NCBI RefSeq assembly: GCF_014648875.1
Contig: NZ_BMRY01000003.1
Coordinates: 372,001 to 436,000 of the forward strand
Source of the DNA: Streptomyces parvus
Lineage (GTDB): Bacteria; Actinomycetota; Actinomycetes; Streptomycetales; Streptomycetaceae
Reading direction: 5' to 3'
DNA length: 64,000 nt
Shown here in pieces: positions 42,910-50,564 of this stretch. The notes below the pieces were generated by a model. That model was given only the letters and a program-made list of their open reading frames with translations. It made no database searches and was not told the origin of the DNA. The translations under genes and the position numbers were made by a program. How positions within the stretch are numbered: position 1 is the first letter of the stretch; each line of letters starts with the position of its first letter.

Positions 42910-43761
42910 TCAGCCCAGTTCCAGGCTCGTGATGCCGTACAGGCCCGGCCGGTCGATGGCCGGTTCCGGGCCGCTGTACATCCGCGCCGTGTCGAACGAC
43001 GGGGTCAGGCCCAGCTCCCCGGCCAGCCGTACCGCGGGCGGGTTGACGTCGGGTACGTCGATGGCGACGGCGGTGTCCGGTGCGGTCGCCGCCAGCGCGC
43101 TGACCAGGGACGCCGCCACGGCGGGGGAGGCGGCGTACAGCGGGCCGATCCGGGACGCGGCGCGGCAGGCCCGCAGCACCCCGAGGCCCTGGAGCTCGCC
43201 GTCCCGGACCGCGGCGAGGGCCGTGCGGCCGGGGGCGGTGAGCCAGGCGGCCAGGAAGGTGTCCCGGGCGGCCGGGAAGTACCGCCGGTCGTAGGCGGCG
43301 AGCAGGTCGAACGGCACGCTCCGGGCGTCGATCAGGGAGGTGCCGGGCGGGGGCGCGATGTCCAAGGGGGGCGTTCCCTCGTACCGCGCGTTGCTCCAGC
43401 AGGTGCGGAAGCCGGAGCGGCGGTAGTTGTCCTGCTGCGCGGGCACCCCGTCGAGGCCGACGGTGCGCCCGGCGAGGCGGGCCGTGCCGGCCTGCCAGGT
43501 CCGCAGCCCGTAACCCTGTCCGCGCAGGTGGGGGCGGGTCAGATAGAAGCCGAGGAAGCCGTACGCGCTGCCGTAGCGGACGACGGAGACGGAGGTGACC
43601 GGTTCGCCGTCCAGCCGGCCGAACAGGAAGCCGCCGGGGTCGGTCGCAAAGAACACCCCGCCGTCGTGCAGGCCGGGGTTCCAGCTCTCCTCGTGGGCCC
43701 ACGCGCCCAGCGTCACGATGTCCTCGGCGCGGGCGGCGGTGATCTCGAAAGGGTTCGGCAC
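42910..43761 (-). CDS. GNAT-family N-acetyltransferase (two-domain)
   Basis: A 283-residue enzyme. The N-terminal GNAT domain has FLGFYLTRPHLRGQGYGLRTW (acetyl-CoA loop RGQGYG) and VPAQQDNYRRSGF; the C-terminal half (about 150-283) with RDGELQGLGVLRACRAASRIGPLYA, ending MYSGPEPAIDRPGLYGITSLELG, is the acetyltransf_18-like second domain seen in YitH-type proteins. Acceptor substrate unknown. Monocistronic. Confidence 0.9.
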   Translation of the reverse strand: MPNPFEITAARAEDIVTLGAWAHEESWNPGLHDGGVFFATDPGGFLFGRLDGEPVTSVSVVRYGSAYGFLGFYLTRPHLRGQGYGLRTWQAGTARLAGRTVGLDGVPAQQDNYRRSGFRTCWSNARYEGTPPLDIAPPPGTSLIDARSVPFDLLAAYDRRYFPAARDTFLAAWLTAPGRTALAAVRDGELQGLGVLRACRAASRIGPLYAASPAVAASLVSALAATAPDTAVAIDVPDVNPPAVRLAGELGLTPSFDTARMYSGPEPAIDRPGLYGITSLELG

Positions 43762-43866
43762 GGCACCTTCGTACCCCGGCAGGGCATCGTTCAGTGACCG
43801 ACGACGGGGTGATTTCCGGCCTTTCGGGTGGGCTGCTGAGGAGTGGGCTGCCGAGGAAGGGTCCGC

Positions 43867-44115
43867 TCAGACCGCCTCCGGGTTCTCCTGCTTCCGGCCG
43901 CGCAGCTGTCGCAGGACGAGGGCGGCCGAGGTGATCAGCGGCAGCAGCCCCGCCACCGCGTCGGCGGTGTTGAGCTTGTCGTGCGTGCCCTTGGCGCGGC
44001 GGACCTGCTTGGACGCCCTGATGACCGCGAGCGCGCTGCTGCCCAGGCTCAGGACGAGCCCGGCCTTGCTGCCGCGCAGGCCCTTGGCGGACGTCGCGGA
44101 ACGGTTCTTCGCCAT
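43867..44115 (-). CDS. Small basic protein with one hydrophobic helix
   Basis: An 82-residue protein starting at ATG 44115 with GGAGG 7 bases upstream. It has a basic N-terminus (MAKNRSATSAKGLRGSKAG), a moderately hydrophobic helix, a basic cluster ASKQVRRAKGTHDKLNTAD, a second hydrophobic stretch AVAGLLPLITSAALVLRQL and a basic end. Probably a small membrane-associated protein; I do not recognise a family. Confidence 0.7.
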   Translation of the reverse strand: MAKNRSATSAKGLRGSKAGLVLSLGSSALAVIRASKQVRRAKGTHDKLNTADAVAGLLPLITSAALVLRQLRGRKQENPEAV

Positions 44116-44245
44116 CGGGGCACCTCCAGCCGGTGGGGCCGCCCGTTCGCGGGCGCGCCCTCCCCGTCCACGTAACCGGGTGTCCGCCACGCCCGCAAAC
44201 GCGGGGCGGCCGCTGCGCGCTGCCCCGGCGTGGTCCGGTAGCTCC

Positions 44246-44917
44246 TCAGCCGAACGCGTACGCCACCGTCGTCGCCGCGCCCAGGCCCGCGCCCGCCAGG
44301 GTCTGGGCGACGGAGTGGTAGCCGAGGGCGACCCGGGACCAGCAGACCGCCGCGGTCAGCGCGTACGCGGCGGTCCACCAGGGGGAGTGCACGACGGCCA
44401 GGAGCGAGACGGCCGCCGAGGCCACCGCCGAGTCGACCGAGATCTTCCACATCGTGTTGACGGCCAGCAGGCCGATCGTCATCACCCACAGCGCGAGCAT
44501 CGCGACGAGGATCCCGGTCGGCGCGTTCCCCAGCACCATCACCACCGAGCCGGCGCCGATCGAGCCCAGGATCACGAAGAAGATCGGCGCCCGCTTCGTA
44601 CGGTCCACCACATGGCGGTCGCCCCAGGTGCCGCGCCCGCGCTCCCACTCGATGTACCCCGCCGGGATCAGCCCGGCGCAGAGCGCCCCGAGGAAGCCCC
44701 AGAGCAGCCCGGTCCAGTCGCCGCCCGCCGCCGCGAGGCCGATGCCGAGCATGCCCGCCAGCAGGACGTTGCGCGGCTGGAGGACGTCGGTGACGGTCCG
44801 GGCCACCGATGTCGCGGGCGCGGGCGTGTCGGTGCCCGTGCCCGTGCCCGTGTCCGTGTCTGTGTCTGTGTCCGTGTCTGTGTCCGTGGCGCCGGTGTCG
44901 TCGGTGGTGGTGCTCAT
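44246..44917 (-). CDS. PAP2-like membrane protein with N-terminal Thr-Asp repeat
   Basis: A 223-residue protein with about six hydrophobic helices. The C-terminal segment CWSRVALGYHSVAQTLAGAGLGA fits PAP2 phosphatase motif 3 (SR-x5-H), but the usual final Asp is Gln, the PSGH motif is missing and motif 1 is reduced to KRAP, so lipid phosphatase activity is doubtful. Residues about 12-32 are (TD)n/(TG)n encoded by a 6-bp repeat. Its start overlaps the stop of the membrane protein gene at 44914 by 4 bases. It closes a four-gene unit with an HTH regulator and an ImmA-type protease. Confidence 0.8.
   Translation of the reverse strand: MSTTTDDTGATDTDTDTDTDTDTGTGTGTDTPAPATSVARTVTDVLQPRNVLLAGMLGIGLAAAGGDWTGLLWGFLGALCAGLIPAGYIEWERGRGTWGDRHVVDRTKRAPIFFVILGSIGAGSVVMVLGNAPTGILVAMLALWVMTIGLLAVNTMWKISVDSAVASAAVSLLAVVHSPWWTAAYALTAAVCWSRVALGYHSVAQTLAGAGLGAATTVAYAFG
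44832..44885. repeat. 6-bp coding microsatellite, nine units
   Basis: GTGYCY repeated nine times (GTGCCC three times, then GTGTCC/GTGTCT alternations). On the coding strand it encodes alternating Asp-Thr and Gly-Thr pairs in the PAP2-like protein. The unit is a multiple of three, so slippage changes length without shifting the frame. Confidence 0.92.
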
Positions 44918-46185
44918 GCGGTCTTCTCCGTCGTACGGGATGGGGCGGCCGGGTCGGCCGTGGCGGCGGCGAGCACCGCGCGGGCGCGGTCCTCGTCGAC
45001 CGTGCGGTACGCGGCGGCGACCCGGACCAGCCGGGCCACCTCGCCGTCCTGGTCCGTGGCCTGCTGGGCGGCGACCGGCGAGGCGGAGCCGGCCGGGGCG
45101 CCGGAGGTCTTCGCGAGGAGGGCGGCCCTGATCCAGTACGCGTCGGCGAGGCCCTCCCGGCTCCGGGGGCCGGCGGCGGCGGTCCGTTCGGCGGCGGCGA
45201 GCAGCCCGTCGGGGGCGTAGTGGCGCAGCTTCTCCACCGCGTCCGCGATGTCGGCGGCCCAGCGGTCCACCCGCAGGTCGGCCGGGACGTTGAACCGGGT
45301 CAGCTCGCGGGCCAGCGAGGCGGGCGGGTCGAACGGCTGCTCCGGGAACGCGGTCATCAGCTCGTACCAGAGGGCGTGCAGGCGGATCTGGGCCCGCCAC
45401 AGCCTGGCCCGGCGCTCCCCGGCCGCGAACGCCGGGACGGAGGCGCCGAGGGCGAAGAAGGCGAACAGCACCAGTTGCGCGGCCTCGGTGATCCGGTCGA
45501 AGCGCAGGGCGAACGCCTCGGTCGGCTCGTCGACCACGCTGATCCAGAGGAACAGCGTGCGGCTGACGGTGTAGCCGACGCCGATGAACATCGCGAACGT
45601 CATCATGCCGAGCCCGATGCGCAGATGGCGGCGGCGGGCGTCGAGGGTGGCCAGCGCCCACTGGAAGGCGCACACGGCGGACGCGGCCCCGAGGTAGAGG
45701 TAGAAGACGCTCATGTAGAGCGTGGCGCCCCACTCCCCGGCGTGGTCGGAGACGAAGCGGTCCGAGGGCTCGGAGCGGTCGACGACGGTGAAGAACAGGA
45801 CGGTCAGCAGGATCAGCGTGGCGACGGAGGCCTTGGCCGCCAGTTTCTGGACCAGCCGCGCGAACCGTACGTGGCGCGGGACCGCGCCCTCTTCGGGGTA
45901 GCTGCCGTAGATGGCCACGATGTAGCTGAGGATGGCCAGAATTGCCACCGTGGCGGTGTAGTGCTTGATGAGGACGGCGAGGTCGGTGACGGCGCTGTTG
46001 TTGAGGCCGATGCGGACCGCCTCGGTCTTCGTCCACAGGGCCATGGCGAATCCGGCGTAGCAGCCCCACAGCGCCCGGCGTCTGCGGTCCTCCTCGTCGC
46101 CCCAGAGGGCAGCGGGCATACGCCACAGGGCAACGGCCGTCATCAGGCCCGCTATGAGGTAGCCGGCGAGATCGAGGGGGGTCAC
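44914..46185 (-). CDS. MAB_1171c-like putative membrane transporter
   Basis: A 423-residue protein. Residues about 1-240 contain seven hydrophobic helices (LDLAGYLIAGLMTAVALWRMP, LAVLIKHYTATVAILAILSYIVAIYG, VATLILLTVLFFTVV and others). The C-terminal 180 residues are a soluble helical domain with LWRAQIRLHALWYELMTAFPEQPFD and LRVDRWAADIADAVEKLRHYAPDGL. This matches the MAB_1171c family (DUF6545-type), regularly placed behind XRE/ImmA pairs in actinobacteria. The transport role is only a label. GTG 46185 is the start with the helices complete. Confidence 0.82.
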   Translation of the reverse strand: MTPLDLAGYLIAGLMTAVALWRMPAALWGDEEDRRRRALWGCYAGFAMALWTKTEAVRIGLNNSAVTDLAVLIKHYTATVAILAILSYIVAIYGSYPEEGAVPRHVRFARLVQKLAAKASVATLILLTVLFFTVVDRSEPSDRFVSDHAGEWGATLYMSVFYLYLGAASAVCAFQWALATLDARRRHLRIGLGMMTFAMFIGVGYTVSRTLFLWISVVDEPTEAFALRFDRITEAAQLVLFAFFALGASVPAFAAGERRARLWRAQIRLHALWYELMTAFPEQPFDPPASLARELTRFNVPADLRVDRWAADIADAVEKLRHYAPDGLLAAAERTAAAGPRSREGLADAYWIRAALLAKTSGAPAGSASPVAAQQATDQDGEVARLVRVAAAYRTVDEDRARAVLAAATADPAAPSRTTEKTA

Positions 46186-46267
46186 GGCGGGGTTCGTCCT
46201 CGGGTCGGGGTCGGGGCGGATTCGGGGGTGCGGGGTGGGGCCCGCGGGCGGGGACCGGTGGCACGTG

Positions 46268-46855
46268 TCAGGTATCGCCGGACCCTCTTCGGGGGAAGAG
46301 GCCGCGCCTCCGGTGGGCCACCGGGCGGGACAGGGAGTTGTCCAGCCGCCCCACCATGTCATCGGTGGTGAGGTCCCGCGCCATCCGGGGGATCAGGGAG
46401 GCACCGAATTCGGCCATGCGTTCGTCGTGGGTGTCGTACTGGGCACGGGCCTGGACGATGCCGCCGCCGGAGGCGAAGGACTCGGCGGCGGCCGGGGAGA
46501 TCATCCGGGCGATCAGCGAGGTGTCGAAGACCGGGAGGAGCGTGCGCAGTTGCTCCGCGTCGAGGGTCGTGCCGTGGTCGAACCACTCGTGGCACAGCTC
46601 GTGCAGGATCACGTGCTGCGTCTGGTAAGCGGTCGGCCTGCGGCGGTAGAGGACGAGGCTGGTGGAGCCCGCCTTCAGGCGCAGCCCGCAGGCGGTGTTG
46701 ACGCGGGCGAGGCGGTCCGGCATCTCGTGCAGCCGGATCGTGCGCCCGCCGGCCTCCTCCATGTTCGCGACGAGCCCGTCCAGCGTGAAGGGAACCGGGA
46801 GGGGAAGGTCGGCGAGCCCGGCCTCGCACTCTTTCCGCAGTTTCCGCAGGGACAT
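46268..46855 (-). CDS. ImmA/IrrE-type metallopeptidase
   Basis: A 195-residue soluble protein with the zinc motif HELCH at residues 85-89 (HVILHELCHEWFDHG) and preceding strand TSLVLYRRR. ImmA/IrrE peptidases cleave or inactivate HTH repressors encoded next to them. The neighbouring gene upstream encodes such an HTH protein, 39 bases away on the same strand, so this pair fits the ImmA-ImmR switch. The tail after residue 150 is basic. Target is inferred. Confidence 0.87.
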   Translation of the reverse strand: MSLRKLRKECEAGLADLPLPVPFTLDGLVANMEEAGGRTIRLHEMPDRLARVNTACGLRLKAGSTSLVLYRRRPTAYQTQHVILHELCHEWFDHGTTLDAEQLRTLLPVFDTSLIARMISPAAAESFASGGGIVQARAQYDTHDERMAEFGASLIPRMARDLTTDDMVGRLDNSLSRPVAHRRRGLFPRRGSGDT

Positions 46856-46894
46856 GACGAAGACGCTACGCTGCCGGGCCCGCGGGATGGTGCC

Positions 46895-47407
46895 TCACCG
46901 CGGAATCTCTCCCACCGCTCCGCCCGCTCCGCCGTCCCCGGGACCGTCCTTCTCCCGGGCGGCGTCCTCCAGCAGGGACAGCGCGAACCGCAGCAGTTCC
47001 GGGGGAAGCCCGTCGTCGTCCAGGCCCCGGCCGGCCACGCCGCTGATCTCCCCGGTGCGCCGCTTGGCCAGGAACTGGAGCCCGGCGACGACGTCGTCGA
47101 CGACCTCGGACTCCTCCTTGAAGAAGCGCCAGTCCACGCCGAACCCCAGCCCGAGGGCCTTGAGGATGTCCTCGGAGGGCTGGGTGACCTTGCCGGCCAG
47201 GATGTTGGAGAAGTAGCTGTGCGACAGCGAGCCGCCGCGGTCGCGGACCAGTTCGGCGAAGACCCGGCCCGAGATCTTCCGGCCGGGGAAGGTCTTCTCG
47301 ACCATGTACTCGACTTTTTCCCGCAGCGAGTCGAGGCGGGGCAGCTCCTCCGGGCCGGGGGCGTCGACGGGTTCCGGACCGCGTTCGTCGCCGTCGTCCA
47401 TGGCCAT
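46895..47407 (-). CDS. XRE-like HTH regulator of the ImmA-linked unit
   Basis: A 170-residue protein. The HTH region (about residues 25-85: LREKVEYMVEKTFPGRKISGRVFAELVRDRGGSLSHSYFSNILAGKVTQPSEDILKALGLGFGVDW) is of the Cro/C1-like kind seen in Streptomyces regulators that partner with ImmA proteins. The C-terminal 70 residues are helical with a Gly-rich end. ATG 47407 has GGAGG 5 bases upstream. It is the first gene of the unit 46895-44246, and a small RNA terminator sits about 70 bases upstream of its start. Confidence 0.85.
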   Translation of the reverse strand: MAMDDGDERGPEPVDAPGPEELPRLDSLREKVEYMVEKTFPGRKISGRVFAELVRDRGGSLSHSYFSNILAGKVTQPSEDILKALGLGFGVDWRFFKEESEVVDDVVAGLQFLAKRRTGEISGVAGRGLDDDGLPPELLRFALSLLEDAAREKDGPGDGGAGGAVGEIPR

Positions 47408-47476
47408 CCGGGCCTCCACGATCACCTCGGAGTCGGAACTGAGCTTGCGCAAACACTCTACGTCACTGTTAACTCG

Positions 47477-47520
47477 AAAAAACACGGGCAGGGGACCACG
47501 AGGGGAGTCCCTTGCCCGTG
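47477..47520 (-). terminator. Intrinsic terminator with U6 tract
   Basis: Arms 47507-47520 and 47483-47496 (CACGGGCAAGGGAC with its complement, one mismatch) and a 10-base loop, followed on the minus strand by six T. U-tracts this clear are unusual in Streptomyces. It ends the predicted small RNA and would stop transcription before the HTH gene unless read through. Confidence 0.85.
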
Positions 47521-47605
47521 AACGAACCTGTGGGTCCCGCCCCGTCCGGAACAGGCTCCGGACAGGGGTGTAGCCCTTCACGACGGGGGATGCGTGAAGG
47601 GCTAC
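47477..47605 (-). ncRNA. Predicted small RNA, three hairpins and U-tract
   Basis: On the minus strand, a promoter-like CATAAT box (47617-47612) predicts a start near 47605. From there come hairpin 1 (GTAGCCCTTCAC, C-rich loop with five C, GTGAAGGGCTAC; 47605-47570), hairpin 2 (GTCCGGA/TCCGGAC; 47563-47544, extended by CCCC/GGGG) and hairpin 3 (47520-47483, 13 of 14 paired) directly followed by TTTTTT (47482-47477), a classic intrinsic terminator. Length would be about 129 bases. It could be a free small RNA or an attenuated leader of the HTH gene at 47407. It resembles the actinobacterial 6C RNA only loosely: the C runs are five and four and the neighbours differ. Confidence 0.6.
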
Positions 47606-47611
47606 GCGTGC

Positions 47612-47641
47612 ATTATGGCCCCGCGGTGCTCCCGACGACAA
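47612..47641 (-). promoter_or_regulatory. Sigma-70-like promoter of the small RNA
   Basis: Minus strand TTGTCG (47641-47636) and CATAAT (47617-47612) with an 18-base spacer. CATAAT differs from TATAAT at one base. The -35 end touches a palindrome ACTGACCG-GT-CGGTCAGT (47641-47658), a possible operator. Confidence 0.6.
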
Positions 47642-47880
47642 CTGACCGGTCGGTCAGTGATCGGCCGGAGGCCGACCGGTGATCCGCGGAAGGGCCGCGA
47701 GGGCAGATTCGCCCTGCCCTTCGCGGCCACCCGAATCTGTTCCGGCCGCGATAGACATGCCCTTGCCGGGCTATTAGGGTTTCTTGTGCAGTCACGTGAA
47801 ACAGCGGTACGCAGCCGAGGCGCACCCCGCAGGCGTACGGCGCCCGGCTCCTCCGGTCGCGCGTGACGGAAGAGGTGCAG

Positions 47881-48204
47881 ATGCCCCCGAAGACCCCCTC
47901 GCACGCCACCGACCGGCTCGACGACGACGATTACCCCGCTTACACGATGGGGCGGGCCGCGGAGATGATCGGTGCGACGCCGGGGTTCCTCCGGGCGATC
48001 GGCGAGGCCCGTCTGATCACTCCGCTGCGGTCCGAGGGCGGCCACCGCCGTTACTCCCGCTACCAGTTGCGCATCGCCGCCCGCGCCCGCGAACTGGTCG
48101 ACGGCGGCACTCCCATCGAGGCCGCCTGCCGCATCGTCATCCTGGAGGACCAGCTGGAGGAGGCGCTGCGCCTCAACGAGGAGCTGCGCGGCCGCTCCGG
48201 CTGA
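47881..48204 (+). CDS. Small MerR-like HTH protein
   Basis: A 107-residue protein made almost only of a MerR-type DNA-binding domain: YTMGRAAEMIGATPGFLRAIGEARLITPLRSEGGHRRYSRYQLRIAARARELVDGGTPIEAACRI, followed by a short coiled coil LEDQLEEALRLNEELRG instead of a ligand domain. ATG 47881 has AGAGG 5 bases upstream. Similar short proteins are found throughout Streptomyces; targets unknown. It is divergent from the HTH/ImmA unit. Confidence 0.85.
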   Translation: MPPKTPSHATDRLDDDDYPAYTMGRAAEMIGATPGFLRAIGEARLITPLRSEGGHRRYSRYQLRIAARARELVDGGTPIEAACRIVILEDQLEEALRLNEELRGRSG

Positions 48205-48358
48205 ATATCTGCATTCGCCGGCACAGAATTTCGCGCAATGTGCGACGAGGCTTTTATGGTCCGGTCCGGCCGGTGATATTGAGCACGGCCTCTCGCGGGT
48301 CACCGTGCTAGGCTTGATCGCAGTTGCAGTTGTGGTTCCCAAAAACTTGCAAGTGCCT

Positions 48359-48389
48359 CTGCCGACCGGATGTCGGCAGGTGCATTTTT
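48359..48389 (+). promoter_or_regulatory. Hairpin plus U5 in the cold-shock leader
   Basis: CTGCCGAC (48359-48366) pairs perfectly with GTCGGCAG (48372-48379), followed after five bases by TTTTT (48385-48389). It lies about 105 bases before the cold-shock start in a long (about 290-base) untranslated region. It looks like a transcription attenuator or a temperature-sensitive leader element, as is known for cold-shock genes in other bacteria. Confidence 0.5.
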
Positions 48390-48494
48390 GTCTTTCCGGT
48401 GTTCATGTGTTCTTCCGGACGGGGTAATCATCGCGGCGACGTTGGGTCCGTACAGTGCGGGCCCACGGGCTCTGCGCCCTTAAGGAGATATGAC

Positions 48495-48698
48495 ATGGCT
48501 ACCGGCACCGTGAAGTGGTTCAACGCGGAAAAGGGCTTCGGCTTCATCGAGCAGGACGGCGGCGGCGCCGACGTCTTCGCCCACTACTCCAACATCAACG
48601 CCTCCGGCTTCCGTGAGCTGCAGGAGGGCCAGAAGGTCTCCTTCGACGTCACGCAGGGCCAGAAGGGCCCGCAGGCCGAGAACATCGTCCCCGCCTGA
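48495..48698 (+). CDS. Cold-shock domain protein
   Basis: A 67-residue CspA-type nucleic-acid chaperone. RNP1 is KGFGFIEQ and RNP2 DVFAHYS; start [17 protein letters not shown] and end [10 protein letters not shown] are standard. A strong ribosome-binding site AAGGAGATATGAC precedes ATG 48495. A long leader and a strong terminator frame it. It lies directly upstream of a DEAD-box helicase gene, another cold-adaptation function. Confidence 0.97.
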   Translation: MATGTVKWFNAEKGFGFIEQDGGGADVFAHYSNINASGFRELQEGQKVSFDVTQGQKGPQAENIVPA

Positions 48699-48718
48699 TC
48701 ACTCGGGCAGCACTGCGC

Positions 48719-48753
48719 AGCTGGGGCCCGCACCATGGGTGCGGGCCCCAGCT
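48719..48753 (+). terminator. 16-bp perfect-stem terminator of the cold-shock gene
   Basis: AGCTGGGGCCCGCACC (48719-48734) pairs perfectly with 48738-48753 around ATG as loop, 20 bases after the stop. It separates the cold-shock gene from the helicase gene. Confidence 0.9.
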
Positions 48754-48855
48754 CGTTGTCGTTTCCGGGGCCAGGGCCTCGTTTTCTTTTGTCATTTCAT
48801 CGGCTCGTTCTTGCGATTCCGGGTGCCGTTCACGGTCGCTTCCCGAAAAAGAATC

Positions 48856-48877
48856 CCTCGATACGCGCCCATCGAGG
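48856..48877 (+). promoter_or_regulatory. Hairpin overlapping the helicase ribosome-binding site
   Basis: CCTCGAT (48856-48862) pairs with ATCGAGG (48871-48877) around an 8-base loop. The last four bases GAGG are the start of the ribosome-binding stretch GAGGAAAGG ahead of ATG 48889, so the hairpin can hide part of it. Confidence 0.5.
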
Positions 48878-48888
48878 AAAGGTTCTGC

Positions 48889-50484
48889 ATGAATCGCGAA
48901 CGCACCCCCCGCTCGAACGACCGTTTCTCCCGGACCCGTTCCGGCGGAGCCTCCCGCTACTACGGCGGCGGCAGCGGTGGCGGCGAGCGCCGGGCCGCGG
49001 GCTTCGGCGGCGGCCCCCGGCGCTCGGGCGGCTCCGGTGGCTCGGGCGGCTCCGGCCGGTCCGGTGGTCACGGCCGCCGTTCCGCCTCCGGCGTCAAGGG
49101 CGAGTTCGCCCTGCCGGTGACGGTCACCCCGGCCCTCCCCGCCGTCGAGACCTTCGGCGAGCTGGAGATGCCCGCACCGCTGAAGCAGGCGCTGGCCACC
49201 GAGGGCGTGACCGTGCCCTTCCCGATCCAGGCGGCCACCCTGCCGAACTCGCTGGCCGGCCGGGACGTCCTGGGCCGCGGCCGCACCGGCTCCGGAAAGA
49301 CCCTCGCCTTCGGCCTCGCGCTGCTGGCCCGCACGGCCGGCCGCCGGGCCGACGCCAAGCGCCCGCTCGCCCTGGTCCTCGTCCCCACCCGGGAGCTGGC
49401 CCAGCAGGTCACCGACGCGCTCACCCCGTACGCCCGGACGCTGAAGCTGCGCCTCGCCACCGTGGTCGGCGGCATGTCCATCGGCCGCCAGGCGAGCGCG
49501 CTGCGCGGCGGCGCCGAGGTCGTCGTCGCCACGCCCGGCCGCCTCAAGGACCTGATCGAGCGCCGCGACTGCAGGCTGGACCGGGTCACCGTCACGGTCC
49601 TGGACGAGGCCGACCAGATGGCCGACATGGGCTTCATGCCGCAGGTCACCGAGCTGCTCGACCAGGTGAACCCGGACGGGCAGCGGATGCTCTTCTCGGC
49701 CACCCTGGACCGCAACGTCGACCTGCTGGTGCGGACGTACCTGAAGGACCCGGTCGTGCACTCCGTCGACCCGGCCGCCGGCGCGGTCACGACGATGGAG
49801 CACCACGTGCTGCACGTCCAGGGCGCCGACAAGTACGCCACCACGACGGAGATCGCGGCCCGCGACGGCCGCGTGATCATGTTCCTGGACACCAAGCACG
49901 CCGTGGACAAGCTCACCGACCACCTGCTGCACAGCGGGGTCCGGGCGGCGGCGCTGCACGGCGGGAAGTCCCAGCCGCAGCGCACCCGCACCCTGGACCG
50001 GTTCAAGACCGGGCAGGTCACGGTCCTGGTCGCCACCAACGTCGCGGCGCGCGGCATCCACGTCGACAACCTCGACCTGGTCGTCAACGTGGACCCGCCG
50101 ACCGACCACAAGGACTACCTGCACCGCGGCGGCCGTACCGCCCGTGCCGGGGAGTCCGGCAGCGTCGTCACCCTGGTGCTGCCGAACCAGCGCCGGGAGA
50201 TGACCCGGCTGATGGCGGACGCCGGGATCACCCCGCAGGTCACCCAGGTCCGCTCCGGCGAGGCCGAGCTCAGCCGGATCACGGGTGCGCAGGCGCCCTC
50301 CGGTGTCCCGGTCGTCGTCACCGCCGCGCCCAAGGAGCGCTCCGGCCGCGGTGGCGGCGGCGCGTTCATGGGGCGCGGCACCCGGCGCGGCGGCGGGGCC
50401 CCGGCCCGGCGCGGCCGCCCCGGAGTGCCGACGCCCGAGGAGCGGGCGGCCGCGGCGCAGCGCCGGAAGAACCGCGCGGCGTGA
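48889..50484 (+). CDS. DEAD-box RNA helicase
   Basis: A 531-residue helicase. After an RG/SG-rich disordered start (residues 1-70) the core shows Q motif PFPIQ, motif I GRTGSGKT, Ia PTRELA, Ib TPGRL, II DEAD, III SAT, V ARGIHVDN and VI HRGGRTARAG (usual form HRxGRTGR). The C-terminal tail is Gly/Arg-rich, typical of RNA-binding extensions. ATG 48889 follows GAGGAAAGG. It unwinds RNA and probably helps growth in the cold, in line with the adjacent cold-shock gene. Confidence 0.95.
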   Translation: MNRERTPRSNDRFSRTRSGGASRYYGGGSGGGERRAAGFGGGPRRSGGSGGSGGSGRSGGHGRRSASGVKGEFALPVTVTPALPAVETFGELEMPAPLKQALATEGVTVPFPIQAATLPNSLAGRDVLGRGRTGSGKTLAFGLALLARTAGRRADAKRPLALVLVPTRELAQQVTDALTPYARTLKLRLATVVGGMSIGRQASALRGGAEVVVATPGRLKDLIERRDCRLDRVTVTVLDEADQMADMGFMPQVTELLDQVNPDGQRMLFSATLDRNVDLLVRTYLKDPVVHSVDPAAGAVTTMEHHVLHVQGADKYATTTEIAARDGRVIMFLDTKHAVDKLTDHLLHSGVRAAALHGGKSQPQRTRTLDRFKTGQVTVLVATNVAARGIHVDNLDLVVNVDPPTDHKDYLHRGGRTARAGESGSVVTLVLPNQRREMTRLMADAGITPQVTQVRSGEAELSRITGAQAPSGVPVVVTAAPKERSGRGGGGAFMGRGTRRGGGAPARRGRPGVPTPEERAAAAQRRKNRAA

Positions 50485-50564
50485 ACCCTCGGGGCCCGGT
50501 GTCCGCCAGCGGTTGACGTTCCGTAACCGATCCGGTGCTTCAGGTGAGCCCTACAATCGGCGCC

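Noticed and set aside
44246..46264. A 672-residue reading of the PAP2-like frame
   Set aside because: The upstream part overlaps the MAB_1171c-like gene in another frame, is Arg/Pro-rich and has no family match; the ATG at 44917 with a 4-base overlap is the natural start.
47477..47605. Member of the 6C small RNA family
   Set aside because: C-rich loops have only five and four C, three hairpins exist instead of two, and the partition/pilus-type neighbour gene reported for 6C is absent. Kept as an unnamed RNA.
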